Positions 8,870-21,679 of a stretch of DNA of 27,521 nt are shown one piece after another. Within the stretch, counting starts at the first letter, position 1, and each line of letters begins with the position of its first letter. This DNA comes from Pseudomonas sp. (GTDB lineage: Bacteria > Pseudomonadota > Gammaproteobacteria > Pseudomonadales > Pseudomonadaceae): assembly GCA_029239415.1 (NCBI GenBank), contig JAQZAY010000012.1, positions 1 to 27,521 of the forward strand, written 5' to 3'. The notes below the pieces were generated by a model. It made no database searches and had not been told where the DNA came from. It was given only the letters and a program-made list of their open reading frames with translations. Made by a program: the position numbers and the translations under genes.

Positions 8870-9244
8870 GTGCGGCCGGTGCGCTACCTGCTGCTGGCCG
8901 TCGGCTGGCTCAGCGTCGCGCTGGGGGTGATCGGGATCTTCCTGCCGGTGCTGCCGACCACTCCTTTCCTGCTGCTGGCGGCTGCCTGCTTCGCCCGCAG
9001 CTCGCCCCGCTTTCATCGCTGGCTGGTCACTCATCCGCGCTTGGGGCCATGGATCGGTGACTACCTCAGCGGTCAAGGCATTCCCCTGAAGGGCAAGGTC
9101 TACGCCATCGCGCTGATGTGGGCGAGCATCGGCCTGTCCTGCTACCTGGTACCTTTGCCCTGGGCACGGGTGTTCATGCTGACCAGCGCGGTGCTGGTGA
9201 CGGCGTACATCCTCAGGCAGAAGACCTTGCGCCGACCCGGCTGA
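8870..9244 (+). CDS. YbaN-like (DUF454) inner-membrane protein
   Basis: A 124-residue membrane protein with about three hydrophobic segments (8-40, 78-95, 97-115). It carries the DUF454 signature: GVIGIFLPVLPTTPFLLLA, then a short basic loop with CFARSSPRFHRWL and the helix HPRLGPW. The GTG at 8870-8872 directly abuts the preceding stop codon (TGA at 8867-8869), consistent with translational coupling; a second GTG at 8879 is an alternative. The E. coli homologue YbaN has no settled function. It ends 81 bp from the convergent adhesin stop, and that gap contains no clear terminator. Confidence 0.8.
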   Translation: MRPVRYLLLAVGWLSVALGVIGIFLPVLPTTPFLLLAAACFARSSPRFHRWLVTHPRLGPWIGDYLSGQGIPLKGKVYAIALMWASIGLSCYLVPLPWARVFMLTSAVLVTAYILRQKTLRRPG

Positions 9245-9325
9245 CCGCCCTTGTGCCCGGCATCCCATGGCCGAACCGCCGCTCCCACAGAAACTGCGCG
9301 CAGCTCGAACGAGCGGTGCCCTTCC

Positions 9326-13501
<4,176 letters not shown>

Positions 13502-13516
13502 TTACCGGGATCGAAC

Positions 13517-13533
13517 GATTTGACTCAAATCGC
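13517..13533. promoter_or_regulatory. Perfect 17-bp palindrome upstream of the adhesin gene
   Basis: CGATTTGACTCAAATCG has two 8-bp arms around a single central base, 112 bp upstream of the adhesin start. It resembles neither the ANR/FNR box (TTGATnnnnATCAA) nor a terminator, as no T-run follows. An operator for a dimeric regulator is the simplest reading. Confidence 0.45.
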
Positions 13534-13833
13534 GGTCCTTCTCCGGTGGAGCCGTCGGAGGAGACAATCAAGAAAAGGCTGCCTGGCCAAACGCCAATAA
13601 AATGTCGCCATTTTCCGTCGTGCTTTCATCCTTCCCGCTACATACATGCCCTATGCCGCAAAAAACCTGGAACTTTGTCCAATGCCCGCAGAGTCGCACC
13701 CTAGCGCAGATCTCGCAGACCACTTGATAGAACAATGTCGTGGATTTCTTAGACCGCATAAGTTTTTTTTCGCATATTCGTTATGAAGAAAACGTCTTAG
13801 ATACAGCGTTAAATGTTCTTAGCTCTGTTGTTA

Positions 13834-13851
13834 CAAACCTGAAACGGTTTG
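13834..13851. promoter_or_regulatory. 18-bp inverted repeat upstream of lapE-type gene
   Basis: CAAACC-TGAAAC-GGTTTG forms 6-bp arms with a 6-bp spacer, 66 bp before the lapE-type start, in the AT-rich stretch. TTGTTA (13828-13833) and TTGACC (13849-13854) adjoin it, but no paired -10 box stands out. Operator role is inferred. Confidence 0.35.
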
Positions 13852-13916
13852 ACCTTTATATTTCGTCATTTTTTTGGCGAACGCAGGAACCTTTTGAAAT
13901 CAGGGAGAAGTACCCC

Positions 13917-15290
13917 ATGCGCGTTTTGACCCCAATCACCAGTGCGATTCTCTTGGCCATGGCGAGCGCCGGCGCCCAAGCGATGTCCATTACCGAGGCT
14001 ATTCAAAACGCCGTGGACCAGCACCCGGAAGTGCATTCCAACCGCAACAGCCGCCTCTCGGCGGACGAAGACGTGAAGTTTGCCCGGGGCGGCTACTTTC
14101 CTACGGTCGACCTGGTCGCCGGCTACGGGCGCCAGCGCTCGGACAACGTCAATACCCGTGGCGTGAATGCCGACGGCTCGCGCAACCACGACAAGGCTAC
14201 CCTGAACTACACCCAGTCCGAGCTGCGCCTGCGGCAGATGCTGTTCGACGGTTTCAATACTTCCAATGAAGTGGGCCGTACCGAAGCCGTGGTCAACTCG
14301 CGGGCCTACTACACCCAGGCAATCGCCCAGGACGTCGCCCTGCGCACCATCGAGGTCTACCTGGAGGTGCTCAAGCGCCGCGAACTGGTGACGTTGGCCA
14401 GGAACAACCTGCAGGCGCACCTGCGCGTCAACGACCAGATCGGCCTGCGCAGCGAGCGCGGCGTGGGCAGTACCGCCGACCTTGACCAGTCCCGCGCGCG
14501 CCGCGCCCTGGCGGAAAACAACCTGGACACCGCCGAGGTCGACCTGGCCGACGCCGAGGCCAACTTCTTCAGCGTGGTGAGCCGGATGCCCGACGAGCTG
14601 GAGACCCCGGTGACCATCCAGGGCGAGCTGCCCGCCAGCCTGGTCGAGGCACGCCAGGGCATGCTGGAGAACAACCCTTACCTCAAGTCCGCCCAGGCCG
14701 ATGTGCAGGCCGCCGAGCAGCAGTACCAGGTGGCCAAGTCGCCGTTCTATCCGCGCCTGGATGCGGTGCTGGCCAGTGGCGCCAACAACAACACTGGCGG
14801 TGAGCGCGGCCATAGCAACAACGACTGGCAGGCCGGCGTCGAGCTCAGCTACAACCTGTTCCGCGGCGGCAGCGACAAGGCCCGCCTGCAATCGGATGCG
14901 CACAAGATCAACCAGGCCATGGACATCCGCAACAACGCCCTGCGCACGCTCAACGAGAACCTGAGCCTGTCGTGGAACGCCATGACCAACGCCCGCAAGC
15001 AGACCCCGAGCGCCCGCGAGTATGCCGACACCACGACCCGCGTGCGGGCGGCCTACCAGGATCAGTTCGGCCTCGGCCAGCGCACCCTGCTCGACGTGCT
15101 CGACAGCGAGAACGAGCTGTACAACGCCAACCGCCGCTACACCGAGGTGCGCTACCTGGAGGAATACTCCATGTACCGGGTGCTGGCCAACATGGGCGAG
15201 CTGCTGAGCAAGCAGCGCATCACCCTGCCAGCAGAGGCGGTGGCCCAGAGCGAAGTGCGCAGTGAGGCGCGGTTGCCCGACATGCGTTGA
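13917..15290 (+). CDS. lapE: TolC-family outer-membrane channel of the adhesin exporter (LapE/AggA-like)
   Basis: A 457-residue TolC-family protein, the outer-membrane duct of a type I secretion system. A signal peptide covers residues 1-22 (cleavage near AQA-MS). The mature part begins with the typical ITEAIQNAVDQHPEV helix and contains two outer-membrane efflux repeats, the second with QYQVAKSPFYPRLD and ending in a YNANRRYTEVRYLEEYSMYRVL helix. The ATG at 13917 has GGGAG upstream, and the longer open frame to 13740 would put AT-rich regulatory DNA into the protein. It resembles the LapE/AggA protein of P. putida, which as I recall also lies next to recQ in KT2440. In Lap systems the adhesin stays threaded in this pore. 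MapE would be an equally fair name. Confidence 0.85.
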   Translation: MRVLTPITSAILLAMASAGAQAMSITEAIQNAVDQHPEVHSNRNSRLSADEDVKFARGGYFPTVDLVAGYGRQRSDNVNTRGVNADGSRNHDKATLNYTQSELRLRQMLFDGFNTSNEVGRTEAVVNSRAYYTQAIAQDVALRTIEVYLEVLKRRELVTLARNNLQAHLRVNDQIGLRSERGVGSTADLDQSRARRALAENNLDTAEVDLADAEANFFSVVSRMPDELETPVTIQGELPASLVEARQGMLENNPYLKSAQADVQAAEQQYQVAKSPFYPRLDAVLASGANNNTGGERGHSNNDWQAGVELSYNLFRGGSDKARLQSDAHKINQAMDIRNNALRTLNENLSLSWNAMTNARKQTPSAREYADTTTRVRAAYQDQFGLGQRTLLDVLDSENELYNANRRYTEVRYLEEYSMYRVLANMGELLSKQRITLPAEAVAQSEVRSEARLPDMR

Positions 15291-15319
15291 TCCCTTCCCC
15301 GCGGCAGGAGCAGGCCATT

Positions 15320-17476
15320 GTGACCAGTATGCAAACGCCAGACTCGGCCGCGGAACCGCGCCTGAGCTTCGATGACCCGCTGCTCGATGGCCTGCTGATC
15401 CTGTGCAGGCTGCACGGTTGCTCCGCCAGCCGGGCAAGCCTGGGCAGCGGCCTGCCGCTGGCCAACCAGCGCCTGGGCCTGGACCTGTTGCCCCGCGCGG
15501 CGGCCCGCGCCGGGTTGCAGGCGCGGGTGCTGCGCCGCGAACTGGGCGCCATCTCGCCCATGAACCTGCCCGTACTGCTGCTGTTCAAGGACGGGCGATC
15601 GGCCGTGCTGCGGCGCTGGGGCGAGGATGACCGCGCGCTGATCCTGCCCTGTGAAGCCGAAGGCGGTGAGCAATGGGTCGACCGCCAGGCGCTTGCCGAG
15701 GCCTACGCCGGCCACGCGCTGTTCGCCCGGCCACGGCACTCGCTCGAAGAACTGCGCAATCCCTTGCTGCCGCGGGTCAATGCCTGGTTCCGCGATACCC
15801 TCAAGCTCTCCCGCTGGCTGTACAGCGATGCGCTGCTGGCCAGCCTGCTGATCAACCTGCTGGGCCTGATGGTGCCGCTGTTCGTCATGCAGACCTACGA
15901 TCGGGTGGTACCCAACCAGGCGCTCTCGACGCTATGGGTACTGGTCATCGGGCTGTTCATCGGCACCACCTTCGAACTGGTGCTGCGGGTGGTGCGCGCG
16001 CACCTGCTGGACCAGGCAGGCAAGAAGACCGACCTGATCCTTTCCGCGACCCTGTTCGAGCGCATCACCGGCATGTCGATGACCGCGCGTCCGGCCACCA
16101 TCGGCGGCTTCGCCCAGAGCATCCACGACTTCCAGGGCCTTCGCGAGTTTCTCACTGCGGTCACCCTGACCAGCATCATCGACCTGCCCTTCGTGGTGCT
16201 GATGCTGGTGGTCATCGGCCTGCTGGGCGGCTGGCTGGTGGCGATCCCGCTGCTCGCCTTCCCGCTGACCCTGTGCTTTGCGCTGGTCATCCAGGCGCGC
16301 CTGCGCGACACCGTGCAAAAAAGCCTGAGCCTTGGCGCGGTGCGCCAGGCGCTGCTGATCGAGACCCTCGGCGGCCTGGAGACGCTCAAGGCCTGCGGCG
16401 CCGAGAGCGAGCGGCAGTATCACTGGGAACACACCAACGGCGCGCTGGCCCGCCTGGACGCCCATGCCCGCCACCTCTCGGCCATGGCCACCAATGGCAC
16501 GCTGTTCATCCAGCAGTTCTGCGGCATGGCGATCATCGTTTCCGGGGTCTACAGCATCATCGCCGGCAGCCTCAGCGTCGGTGCGCTGGTGGCCAGCTAC
16601 ATGCTGGGCAGCCGGGTGCTGGCGCCGCTTGGCCAGGTCGCCGGGTTGATCACTCGCTACCAGCAGGCCCAGCTGACCATGCGCAGCACCGACGCCCTGA
16701 TGGGCCTGCCGCAGGAACGCCAGGCCGAGCAGCAGGCACTGGAACACACCCAGCTCAAGGGCGGGCTGGAGGTCAGCCATGTCAGCTTCCGCCATGCCGG
16801 GCAAAGCGCGCTGGCGCTCAACGACATCAGCTTTGCGGTCAGGCCTGGCGAGCGCATCGGCATCATCGGCCGCAGCGGCTCGGGCAAGAGCACCCTGGCA
16901 CGCCTGCTGATGGGTTTCTATCACCCGGAACAAGGCCAGGTACTGCTGGACAACCTCGACCTGCGCCAGCTCGACATCGCCGACCTGCGCGGCCAGCTGG
17001 GCTATGTCGCCCACGACCTGCCGTTGCTGGCCGGTACCCTGCGCGACAACCTGACGCTCGGCGCCCGCCACGTCAGCGATGCGCGCATGCTCGAAGTGGC
17101 CGAGCTCGCCGGGGTGAGCGAGCTGGCCCGGCAACACCCGCAGGGTTTCGACCGCCCGGTGGGCGAGCGTGGCCAGCTGCTGTCGGGCGGCCAGCGCCAG
17201 GCCGTGCTGCTGGCCCGGGCGATGCTGCTGGAGCCGCCGATCATGATCCTCGACGAGCCCACCAGCCACATGGACAACAGCAGCGAGGACCAGCTGCGCC
17301 AGCGCCTGCACACCTGGGTGCCGGGCAAGACGCTGCTGCTGGTGACCCACCGCACCTCGATGCTCAGCCTGGTCGACCGCCTGCTGGTGCTGGACAACGG
17401 CAAGATCGTCGCCGACGGTCCCAAGGACGCGGTCATCGGCGCCCTGCGCAAGGGCCGCGTCGGCGCGGCCCTCTAG
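15320..17476 (+). CDS. Type I secretion permease/ATPase (LapB/MapB-like)
   Basis: A 718-residue ABC exporter, the length usual for LapB. Residues about 15-140 form a C39-like domain (DDPLLDGLLILCRLHG) without the cysteine-protease CG motif, so it should bind rather than cut the substrate. About 160-440 is the six-helix ABC membrane domain. The nucleotide-binding domain has Walker A GRSGSGKST (517-525), signature LSGGQ (621-625), Walker B with Asp645-Glu646 (ILDEPTS) and the switch histidine in LLVTHR. The GTG at 15320 is chosen because AGGAG sits 9 bp before it; an ATG nine bases later is possible. It follows the lapE-type gene by 29 bp and precedes the membrane-fusion gene by 10 bp, forming one operon. 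Confidence 0.88.
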   Translation: MTSMQTPDSAAEPRLSFDDPLLDGLLILCRLHGCSASRASLGSGLPLANQRLGLDLLPRAAARAGLQARVLRRELGAISPMNLPVLLLFKDGRSAVLRRWGEDDRALILPCEAEGGEQWVDRQALAEAYAGHALFARPRHSLEELRNPLLPRVNAWFRDTLKLSRWLYSDALLASLLINLLGLMVPLFVMQTYDRVVPNQALSTLWVLVIGLFIGTTFELVLRVVRAHLLDQAGKKTDLILSATLFERITGMSMTARPATIGGFAQSIHDFQGLREFLTAVTLTSIIDLPFVVLMLVVIGLLGGWLVAIPLLAFPLTLCFALVIQARLRDTVQKSLSLGAVRQALLIETLGGLETLKACGAESERQYHWEHTNGALARLDAHARHLSAMATNGTLFIQQFCGMAIIVSGVYSIIAGSLSVGALVASYMLGSRVLAPLGQVAGLITRYQQAQLTMRSTDALMGLPQERQAEQQALEHTQLKGGLEVSHVSFRHAGQSALALNDISFAVRPGERIGIIGRSGSGKSTLARLLMGFYHPEQGQVLLDNLDLRQLDIADLRGQLGYVAHDLPLLAGTLRDNLTLGARHVSDARMLEVAELAGVSELARQHPQGFDRPVGERGQLLSGGQRQAVLLARAMLLEPPIMILDEPTSHMDNSSEDQLRQRLHTWVPGKTLLLVTHRTSMLSLVDRLLVLDNGKIVADGPKDAVIGALRKGRVGAAL

Positions 17477-17486
17477 GAGTTCCAGC

Positions 17487-18842
17487 ATGTCCTTCAACCA
17501 TGGCGTACGCAGCTACATCGACAGCTCAAGCAAGACGGCCGAGCGCGACTACATGCCGGAACTCGCCGGCGCGACCCTGCAGGACTCGCCGCGCCTGTCG
17601 CGGGTGACCGTCTGGCTGGCCGCCGCCTTGCTGCTGGTGGCGCTGGTCTGGGCGCACTTCGCCGTGCTGGACGAAGTGACCATGGGCGAAGGCAAGGCCA
17701 TCCCGTCGAGCAAGGTGCAGGTCGTGCAGAACCTCGAGGGCGGCATCGTCACCGAGATCTTCGTGCGCGAGGGGCAGATGGTGAACAAGGGCGACACCCT
17801 GCTGCGCCTGGACGACACTCGCTTCCGGTCCAACAAGGGCGAGAGCGAGGCCGACCGCTATGCCTTGGGCGCCCAGGTCGCGCGCTTGTCGGCGGAGGCC
17901 GAGGGGCGCCCTTTCGAGCTGGACGACGCGATCCGCGCCAAGGCCCCGCAGGTCGCCGAGGACGAGATCGCCTTGTACCAGTCGCGCCAGCGCCGCCTGA
18001 ACAGCGAGAAGAAGACCCTCAACGAACAACTGCGCCAGAAGAGCCAGGAACTGGCGGAATTTCGCTCCAAGGTCGAGCAGTACCGTTCGGCCATGGCGCT
18101 GCTGCAGCAGGAGCTGAACATGTCGACCCCGCTGGTGGGCACCGGGGCCATCTCGCCGGTGGAGATCCTGCGCCTCAAGCAGCGCACGGTCGAAGCGCGT
18201 GGCCAGCTCAATGCCACCAGCCTGGCCATTCCCCGCGCCGAAGCCGCGGCGGCCGAGATTCGCAGCAAGATCGAAGAATCGGACGCAAGCTTTCGCTCCG
18301 AGGCGGCCAAGGAGCTCAACGACAAGCGCACCGAACTCTCCAAGCTCACCGCCAGCAGCATCGCCATCGACGACCGGGTGACCCGCACCACGGTGCAGTC
18401 GCCGGTGCGCGGCATCATCAAGCTGCTCAAGGTCAATACCATCGGCGGCGTGGTCCAGCCTGGCAGCGACCTGGTGGAGATCGTGCCGATCGAGGACAAC
18501 CTGCTGATCGAGGCCAAGGTCCGGCCCCAGGACGTGGCCTTCCTGCACCCTGGCCAGAGCGCGATGGTCAAGTTCAGCGCCTACGACTACACCATCTATG
18601 GCGGACTCAAGGCCAGGCTCGAGCTGATCGGCGCCGATACCGTGACCGATGACAAGGGCAACGCGTTCTACCTGATCCAGGTGCGTACCGACAGGAACCA
18701 CCTTGGAGGTGACGACAAGCCGCTGCTGATCATCCCCGGGATGACGGCCACGGTGGATATCATCACCGGGCAGAAAAGCGTGCTGGACTACCTGCTCAAG
18801 CCAGTGCTCAAGGCACGGACCGAGGCGATGCGCGAGCGGTGA
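17487..18842 (+). CDS. HlyD-family membrane fusion protein of type I secretion system (LapC/MapC-like)
   Basis: A 451-residue periplasmic adaptor. A short cytoplasmic N-terminus (about 1-38) is followed by one membrane helix (about 40-62), a lipoyl-like half-motif (VVQNLEGGIVTEIFVREGQMV), and a long alpha-helical hairpin (about 140-300). The second lipoyl half is at VQSPVRGIIKLLKVNTIGGVV, and a beta-barrel domain ends in the MTATVDIITGQKSVLDYLLKP box conserved in HlyD/PrtE adaptors. It bridges the LapB-type ATPase and the LapE-type channel. AGGAG precedes the ATG at good spacing, 10 bp after the lapB-type stop. It is the last gene of the operon; its end lies 15 bp from the convergent DTW gene, without a recognisable terminator. 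Confidence 0.9.
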   Translation: MSFNHGVRSYIDSSSKTAERDYMPELAGATLQDSPRLSRVTVWLAAALLLVALVWAHFAVLDEVTMGEGKAIPSSKVQVVQNLEGGIVTEIFVREGQMVNKGDTLLRLDDTRFRSNKGESEADRYALGAQVARLSAEAEGRPFELDDAIRAKAPQVAEDEIALYQSRQRRLNSEKKTLNEQLRQKSQELAEFRSKVEQYRSAMALLQQELNMSTPLVGTGAISPVEILRLKQRTVEARGQLNATSLAIPRAEAAAAEIRSKIEESDASFRSEAAKELNDKRTELSKLTASSIAIDDRVTRTTVQSPVRGIIKLLKVNTIGGVVQPGSDLVEIVPIEDNLLIEAKVRPQDVAFLHPGQSAMVKFSAYDYTIYGGLKARLELIGADTVTDDKGNAFYLIQVRTDRNHLGGDDKPLLIIPGMTATVDIITGQKSVLDYLLKPVLKARTEAMRER

Positions 18843-18857
18843 CCGGGCCGGGCATGC

Positions 18858-19454
18858 TCACCCACCATGATTACGCTCGAACGTCTCGCGCCCCATGGCT
18901 TTTATCTGCCCTTCTATCAAGGCCTCGAATGGCCTGAGCAGCTCGTCGAACCCTCCCGGTGCCTCCAGCACGTTCAACGCTTGCACCACCGCCTCCAGCG
19001 TCGACAAGGCCCCTTCCTCGGGCGCCTTGCGCAGGCGGTAGCGCGAAGGTCGTACCTGGCCGAGGGTCACCCGTGGCAAGGCCTGCAGCAGCGGGTTGAG
19101 GTAGAGCAGCTTGCGCGCCTTGCGCCAGGTGCCGTCCGGGACGATCAGCAACAACGGTAATGGCTCGCTTGGGCCGTAGGGTCCCAGCGCCTGCGCCTGC
19201 TCCCCCGGGAACAGGAGCGCTGGCCGGTATCCCGGTGTCGCCAGCAAATCCGGCAAGTCCTCGAACGCCTCGCCCACCCGCAACTCGGCATTCACCAACC
19301 CAAGCGCCGCCAAGCGCGCGGTATTGAGGGCATGGCCGGTTTCGCTGGGATGCTGCAACAGCAGCACGCGGGTGCGGCTGTCGAGCTGGGGAATCAGCGG
19401 GCAAAGGCAGTGTTCACGCGGGCGCTGGCAGCGCTCGCAACGGGGCCTGGACAT
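18858..19454 (-). CDS. DTW-domain tRNA-uridine aminocarboxypropyltransferase
   Basis: A 198-residue protein of the TDD/DTW family, whose E. coli member TapT makes acp3U in tRNA from S-adenosylmethionine. The N-terminal cysteine cluster CERC...CLCPLIP (within residues 5-24) is present, followed by LLQHPSE...NTARL, the defining DxTW box as DGTW, and the RKARKLL / RPSRYRLRKAPEEGALSTLEA block. The ATG at 19454 has AGGAG six bases upstream; the frame is open further but without support. It lies 22 bp downstream of the gbuR stop on the same strand, so they may be cotranscribed. Confidence 0.85.
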   Translation of the reverse strand: MSRPRCERCQRPREHCLCPLIPQLDSRTRVLLLQHPSETGHALNTARLAALGLVNAELRVGEAFEDLPDLLATPGYRPALLFPGEQAQALGPYGPSEPLPLLLIVPDGTWRKARKLLYLNPLLQALPRVTLGQVRPSRYRLRKAPEEGALSTLEAVVQALNVLEAPGGFDELLRPFEALIEGQIKAMGRETFERNHGG

Positions 19455-19476
19455 CGGGTCTCCTGGTAGGCGCCGC

Positions 19477-20370
19477 TCAGGCGCCATTGAGCTGGGTCTT
19501 GAGCAGGTCACGGAAGGTCTGGATCAGCGGCTCGCGACTGCGCCCCCGGCGGGTGATCATCGAAAAGGGCGCCTGGTAGCCGAATGTCGCCGGCGACAAC
19601 ACCCTCAGGTCGCCCTTGTCCACCCAGGCATGGGCGTAGTGTTCCGGCAGGTAGCCGATGTAGGCGCCCGACAGCACCAGGATCAGCTGCGCCTCCATGC
19701 TCTCCACCGTCGCCGCGCTGTGCTTGAAGCCATGCCGGGCCAGCTCTGCCTGGCTCCAGTAGCCGCGCCCGACCATGCGCTGCTGGGTGATGACCTGCTC
19801 CGGGATGCGCCGCTCGGCGAACAGCGGGTGGCGCGTGCTGCAGTACAACCAGTGCTGCTCGCGGTACAGCGGCTGGTACACCAGGCCACTCATGCGCGTC
19901 GAGAACGCGCCGATGGCCAGGTCCAGGCGATTGTCCTGCACGCCCAGCTGCAGCTCGTAGGGGCTGGAGACCGACAGGTGCAAGTGCACCGCCGGATGCT
20001 CCAGGCTGTAGGCGCCGATCGCCTCGGCCAGCGGCAGGGCGCGATCGCCCACGGTGGAGTCGATCACCCCCAGGTTCAGCGTCCCGCGCAGCTCGCCCTT
20101 GAGCGCGGCGGCATATTGCTCGAAGCCGTCCATCTCCGCCAGCAGGCGCAGGGTTTCCTGGTGGAACAGCTCACCCTTGCTGGTCAGGCTGAAACCGCCC
20201 CGCCCGCGATGGCACAGCACGATGCCCAGCGCTGCCTCCAGCTGGCTCATGTAGGTACTGATGGCCGACGTCGACAGGTTGAGTTCGCGCTGGGCATTGG
20301 CGAACCCCTGGTGGCGCACCACGCTGACGAAGATGCGCAGCAGTTTCAAGTCAGGCAAGGCAGAGGCCAT
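19477..20370 (-). CDS. gbuR: LysR-family regulator, probable GbuR
   Basis: A 297-residue LysR-type regulator. The N-terminal winged helix (about 5-65) shows DLKLLRIFVSVVRHQGF and the helix-turn-helix ELNLSTSAISTYMSQLEAALG, and the remainder is a periplasmic-binding-protein-like effector domain. It is transcribed divergently from gbuA with a 219-bp gap, the arrangement of GbuR and GbuA in P. aeruginosa, where GbuR activates gbuA in response to 4-guanidinobutyrate. The ATG at 20370 gives a standard LysR N-terminus; the frame is open to 20502, but that stretch belongs to the promoter region. The name rests on family and position, not on a sequence comparison that I could run. Confidence 0.8.
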   Translation of the reverse strand: MASALPDLKLLRIFVSVVRHQGFANAQRELNLSTSAISTYMSQLEAALGIVLCHRGRGGFSLTSKGELFHQETLRLLAEMDGFEQYAAALKGELRGTLNLGVIDSTVGDRALPLAEAIGAYSLEHPAVHLHLSVSSPYELQLGVQDNRLDLAIGAFSTRMSGLVYQPLYREQHWLYCSTRHPLFAERRIPEQVITQQRMVGRGYWSQAELARHGFKHSAATVESMEAQLILVLSGAYIGYLPEHYAHAWVDKGDLRVLSPATFGYQAPFSMITRRGRSREPLIQTFRDLLKTQLNGA

Positions 20371-20427
20371 CACAGCGGTTCCGGTCGGCGGCAAGTGGCG
20401 GGATTCTAACCGCATGCCGGACATTAG

Positions 20428-20443
20428 TTCAGAAAAACCTGAA
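20428..20443. promoter_or_regulatory. Inverted repeat between gbuR and gbuA, candidate LysR binding site
   Basis: TTCAG-AAAAAC-CTGAA is a perfect 5-bp inverted repeat with a 6-bp spacer, 58 bp upstream of gbuR and 147 bp upstream of gbuA. An AT-rich interrupted dyad of this size in a divergent promoter is typical of LysR-regulator recognition sites. No other dyad in the gap is as clear. Confidence 0.45.
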
Positions 20444-20589
20444 GTAAGTATTTGTCGGTAGCGATTCCTCCCGGGCACTACCTTTTGCAGACTTGGCCGC
20501 AATGTCCCTGTCCGCCTTCAGTGTGCGCCAGTGAAGCGCACCCAGGCACAGGTTCGAACAACCAGAACAATCGACTGATGAGGCCCACC

Positions 20590-21540
20590 GTGGACAAGAT
20601 CCTCCACCAACCACTGGGCGGCAACGAAATGCCGCGTTTCGGCGGTATCGCCACCATGTTGCGCCTGCCCCACCTGCAAAGCGCCGCGGGCCTGGACGCC
20701 GCCTTCATCGGCGTGCCGCTGGACATCGGCACCTCGCTGCGCTCCGGCACCCGCTTCGGGCCGCGGCAGATCCGCGCCGAGTCAGTGATGATCCGCCCCT
20801 ACAACATGGCCACCGGCGCCGCGCCCTTCGACTCGCTGTCGATTGCCGACATCGGCGATGTGGCGATCAACACCTTCAACCTGCTGGACGCGGTACGCAT
20901 CATCGAGCAGGCCTACGACGAGATCGTCGAGCACGACGTCATCCCGCTGACCCTCGGCGGCGACCACACGATCACCCTTCCCATCCTGCGAGCCCTGCAC
21001 AAGAAGCACGGCAAGATCGGCCTGGTGCACATCGACGCCCACGCCGACGTCAACGACCACATGTTTGGCGAGAAGATCGCCCACGGCACCACCTTCCGCC
21101 GCGCCGTCGAGGAAGGCCTGCTGGACTGCGATCGCGTGGTGCAGATCGGCCTGCGCGCCCAGGGCTACACCGCCGACGACTTCAACTGGAGCCGCCGCCA
21201 GGGTTTTCGCGTGGTGCAGGCCGAGGAGTGCTGGCACAAGTCGCTGGCACCGTTGATGGCCGAAGTGCGCGAGAAGGTAGGCGGCGGCCCGGTGTACCTG
21301 TCGTTCGACATCGACGGCATCGACCCGGCCTGGGCGCCCGGCACCGGCACCCCGGAAATCGGTGGCTTGACCACCATCCAGGCCATGGAGATCATCCGCG
21401 GCTGCCAGGGCCTGGACCTGGTCGGCTGCGACCTGGTCGAGGTCTCGCCTCCTTACGACACCACCGGCAACACGTCGCTGCTGGGCGCCAACCTGCTGTT
21501 CGAGATGCTCTGCGTGCTGCCGGGCGTCGTGCATCGCTGA
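20590..21540 (+). CDS. gbuA: Guanidinobutyrase (ureohydrolase family)
   Basis: A 316-residue ureohydrolase that converts 4-guanidinobutyrate to 4-aminobutyrate and urea, a late step of arginine breakdown through the dehydrogenase or transaminase routes. The binuclear manganese ligands are all visible: GGDH (His126), DAHAD (Asp149, His151, Asp153) and SFDID (Asp240, Asp242). The N-terminus (DKILHQPLGGNEMPRFGG) closely resembles P. aeruginosa GbuA, which argues for the GTG start at 20590, preceded by TGAGG. An ATG at 20578 has no ribosome site. Agmatinase (SpeB) is the main alternative; the divergent LysR gene and downstream symporter favour guanidinobutyrase. Confidence 0.85.
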   Translation: MDKILHQPLGGNEMPRFGGIATMLRLPHLQSAAGLDAAFIGVPLDIGTSLRSGTRFGPRQIRAESVMIRPYNMATGAAPFDSLSIADIGDVAINTFNLLDAVRIIEQAYDEIVEHDVIPLTLGGDHTITLPILRALHKKHGKIGLVHIDAHADVNDHMFGEKIAHGTTFRRAVEEGLLDCDRVVQIGLRAQGYTADDFNWSRRQGFRVVQAEECWHKSLAPLMAEVREKVGGGPVYLSFDIDGIDPAWAPGTGTPEIGGLTTIQAMEIIRGCQGLDLVGCDLVEVSPPYDTTGNTSLLGANLLFEMLCVLPGVVHR

Positions 21541-21679
21541 CCCAAGGGTCCAGGAGCGGTAACCAGGCAGGAGCCTAGAGGCAGGGTCGCGTCGACGACC
21601 CGCCAGCCCCCGGACCGACGGGCAGCCGCGCCTGGCCGTACGGTCGATCTCACATAATAAAGATAAAGCGGAGACACCC

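Noticed and set aside
9270..9300. REP remnant (GCTCCCACAG) between ybaN-like gene and adhesin
   Set aside because: Only ten bases match the REP arm and no inverted partner is present nearby.
13740..13916. Longer N-terminus for the lapE-type gene
   Set aside because: The extension is AT-rich regulatory DNA and would bury the signal peptide; the ATG at 13917 has a good ribosome site.
20452..20589. Longer N-terminus for gbuA beginning at 20452
   Set aside because: The added 46 residues are unlike the family, overlap the divergent promoter region, and the GTG at 20590 has the ribosome site.
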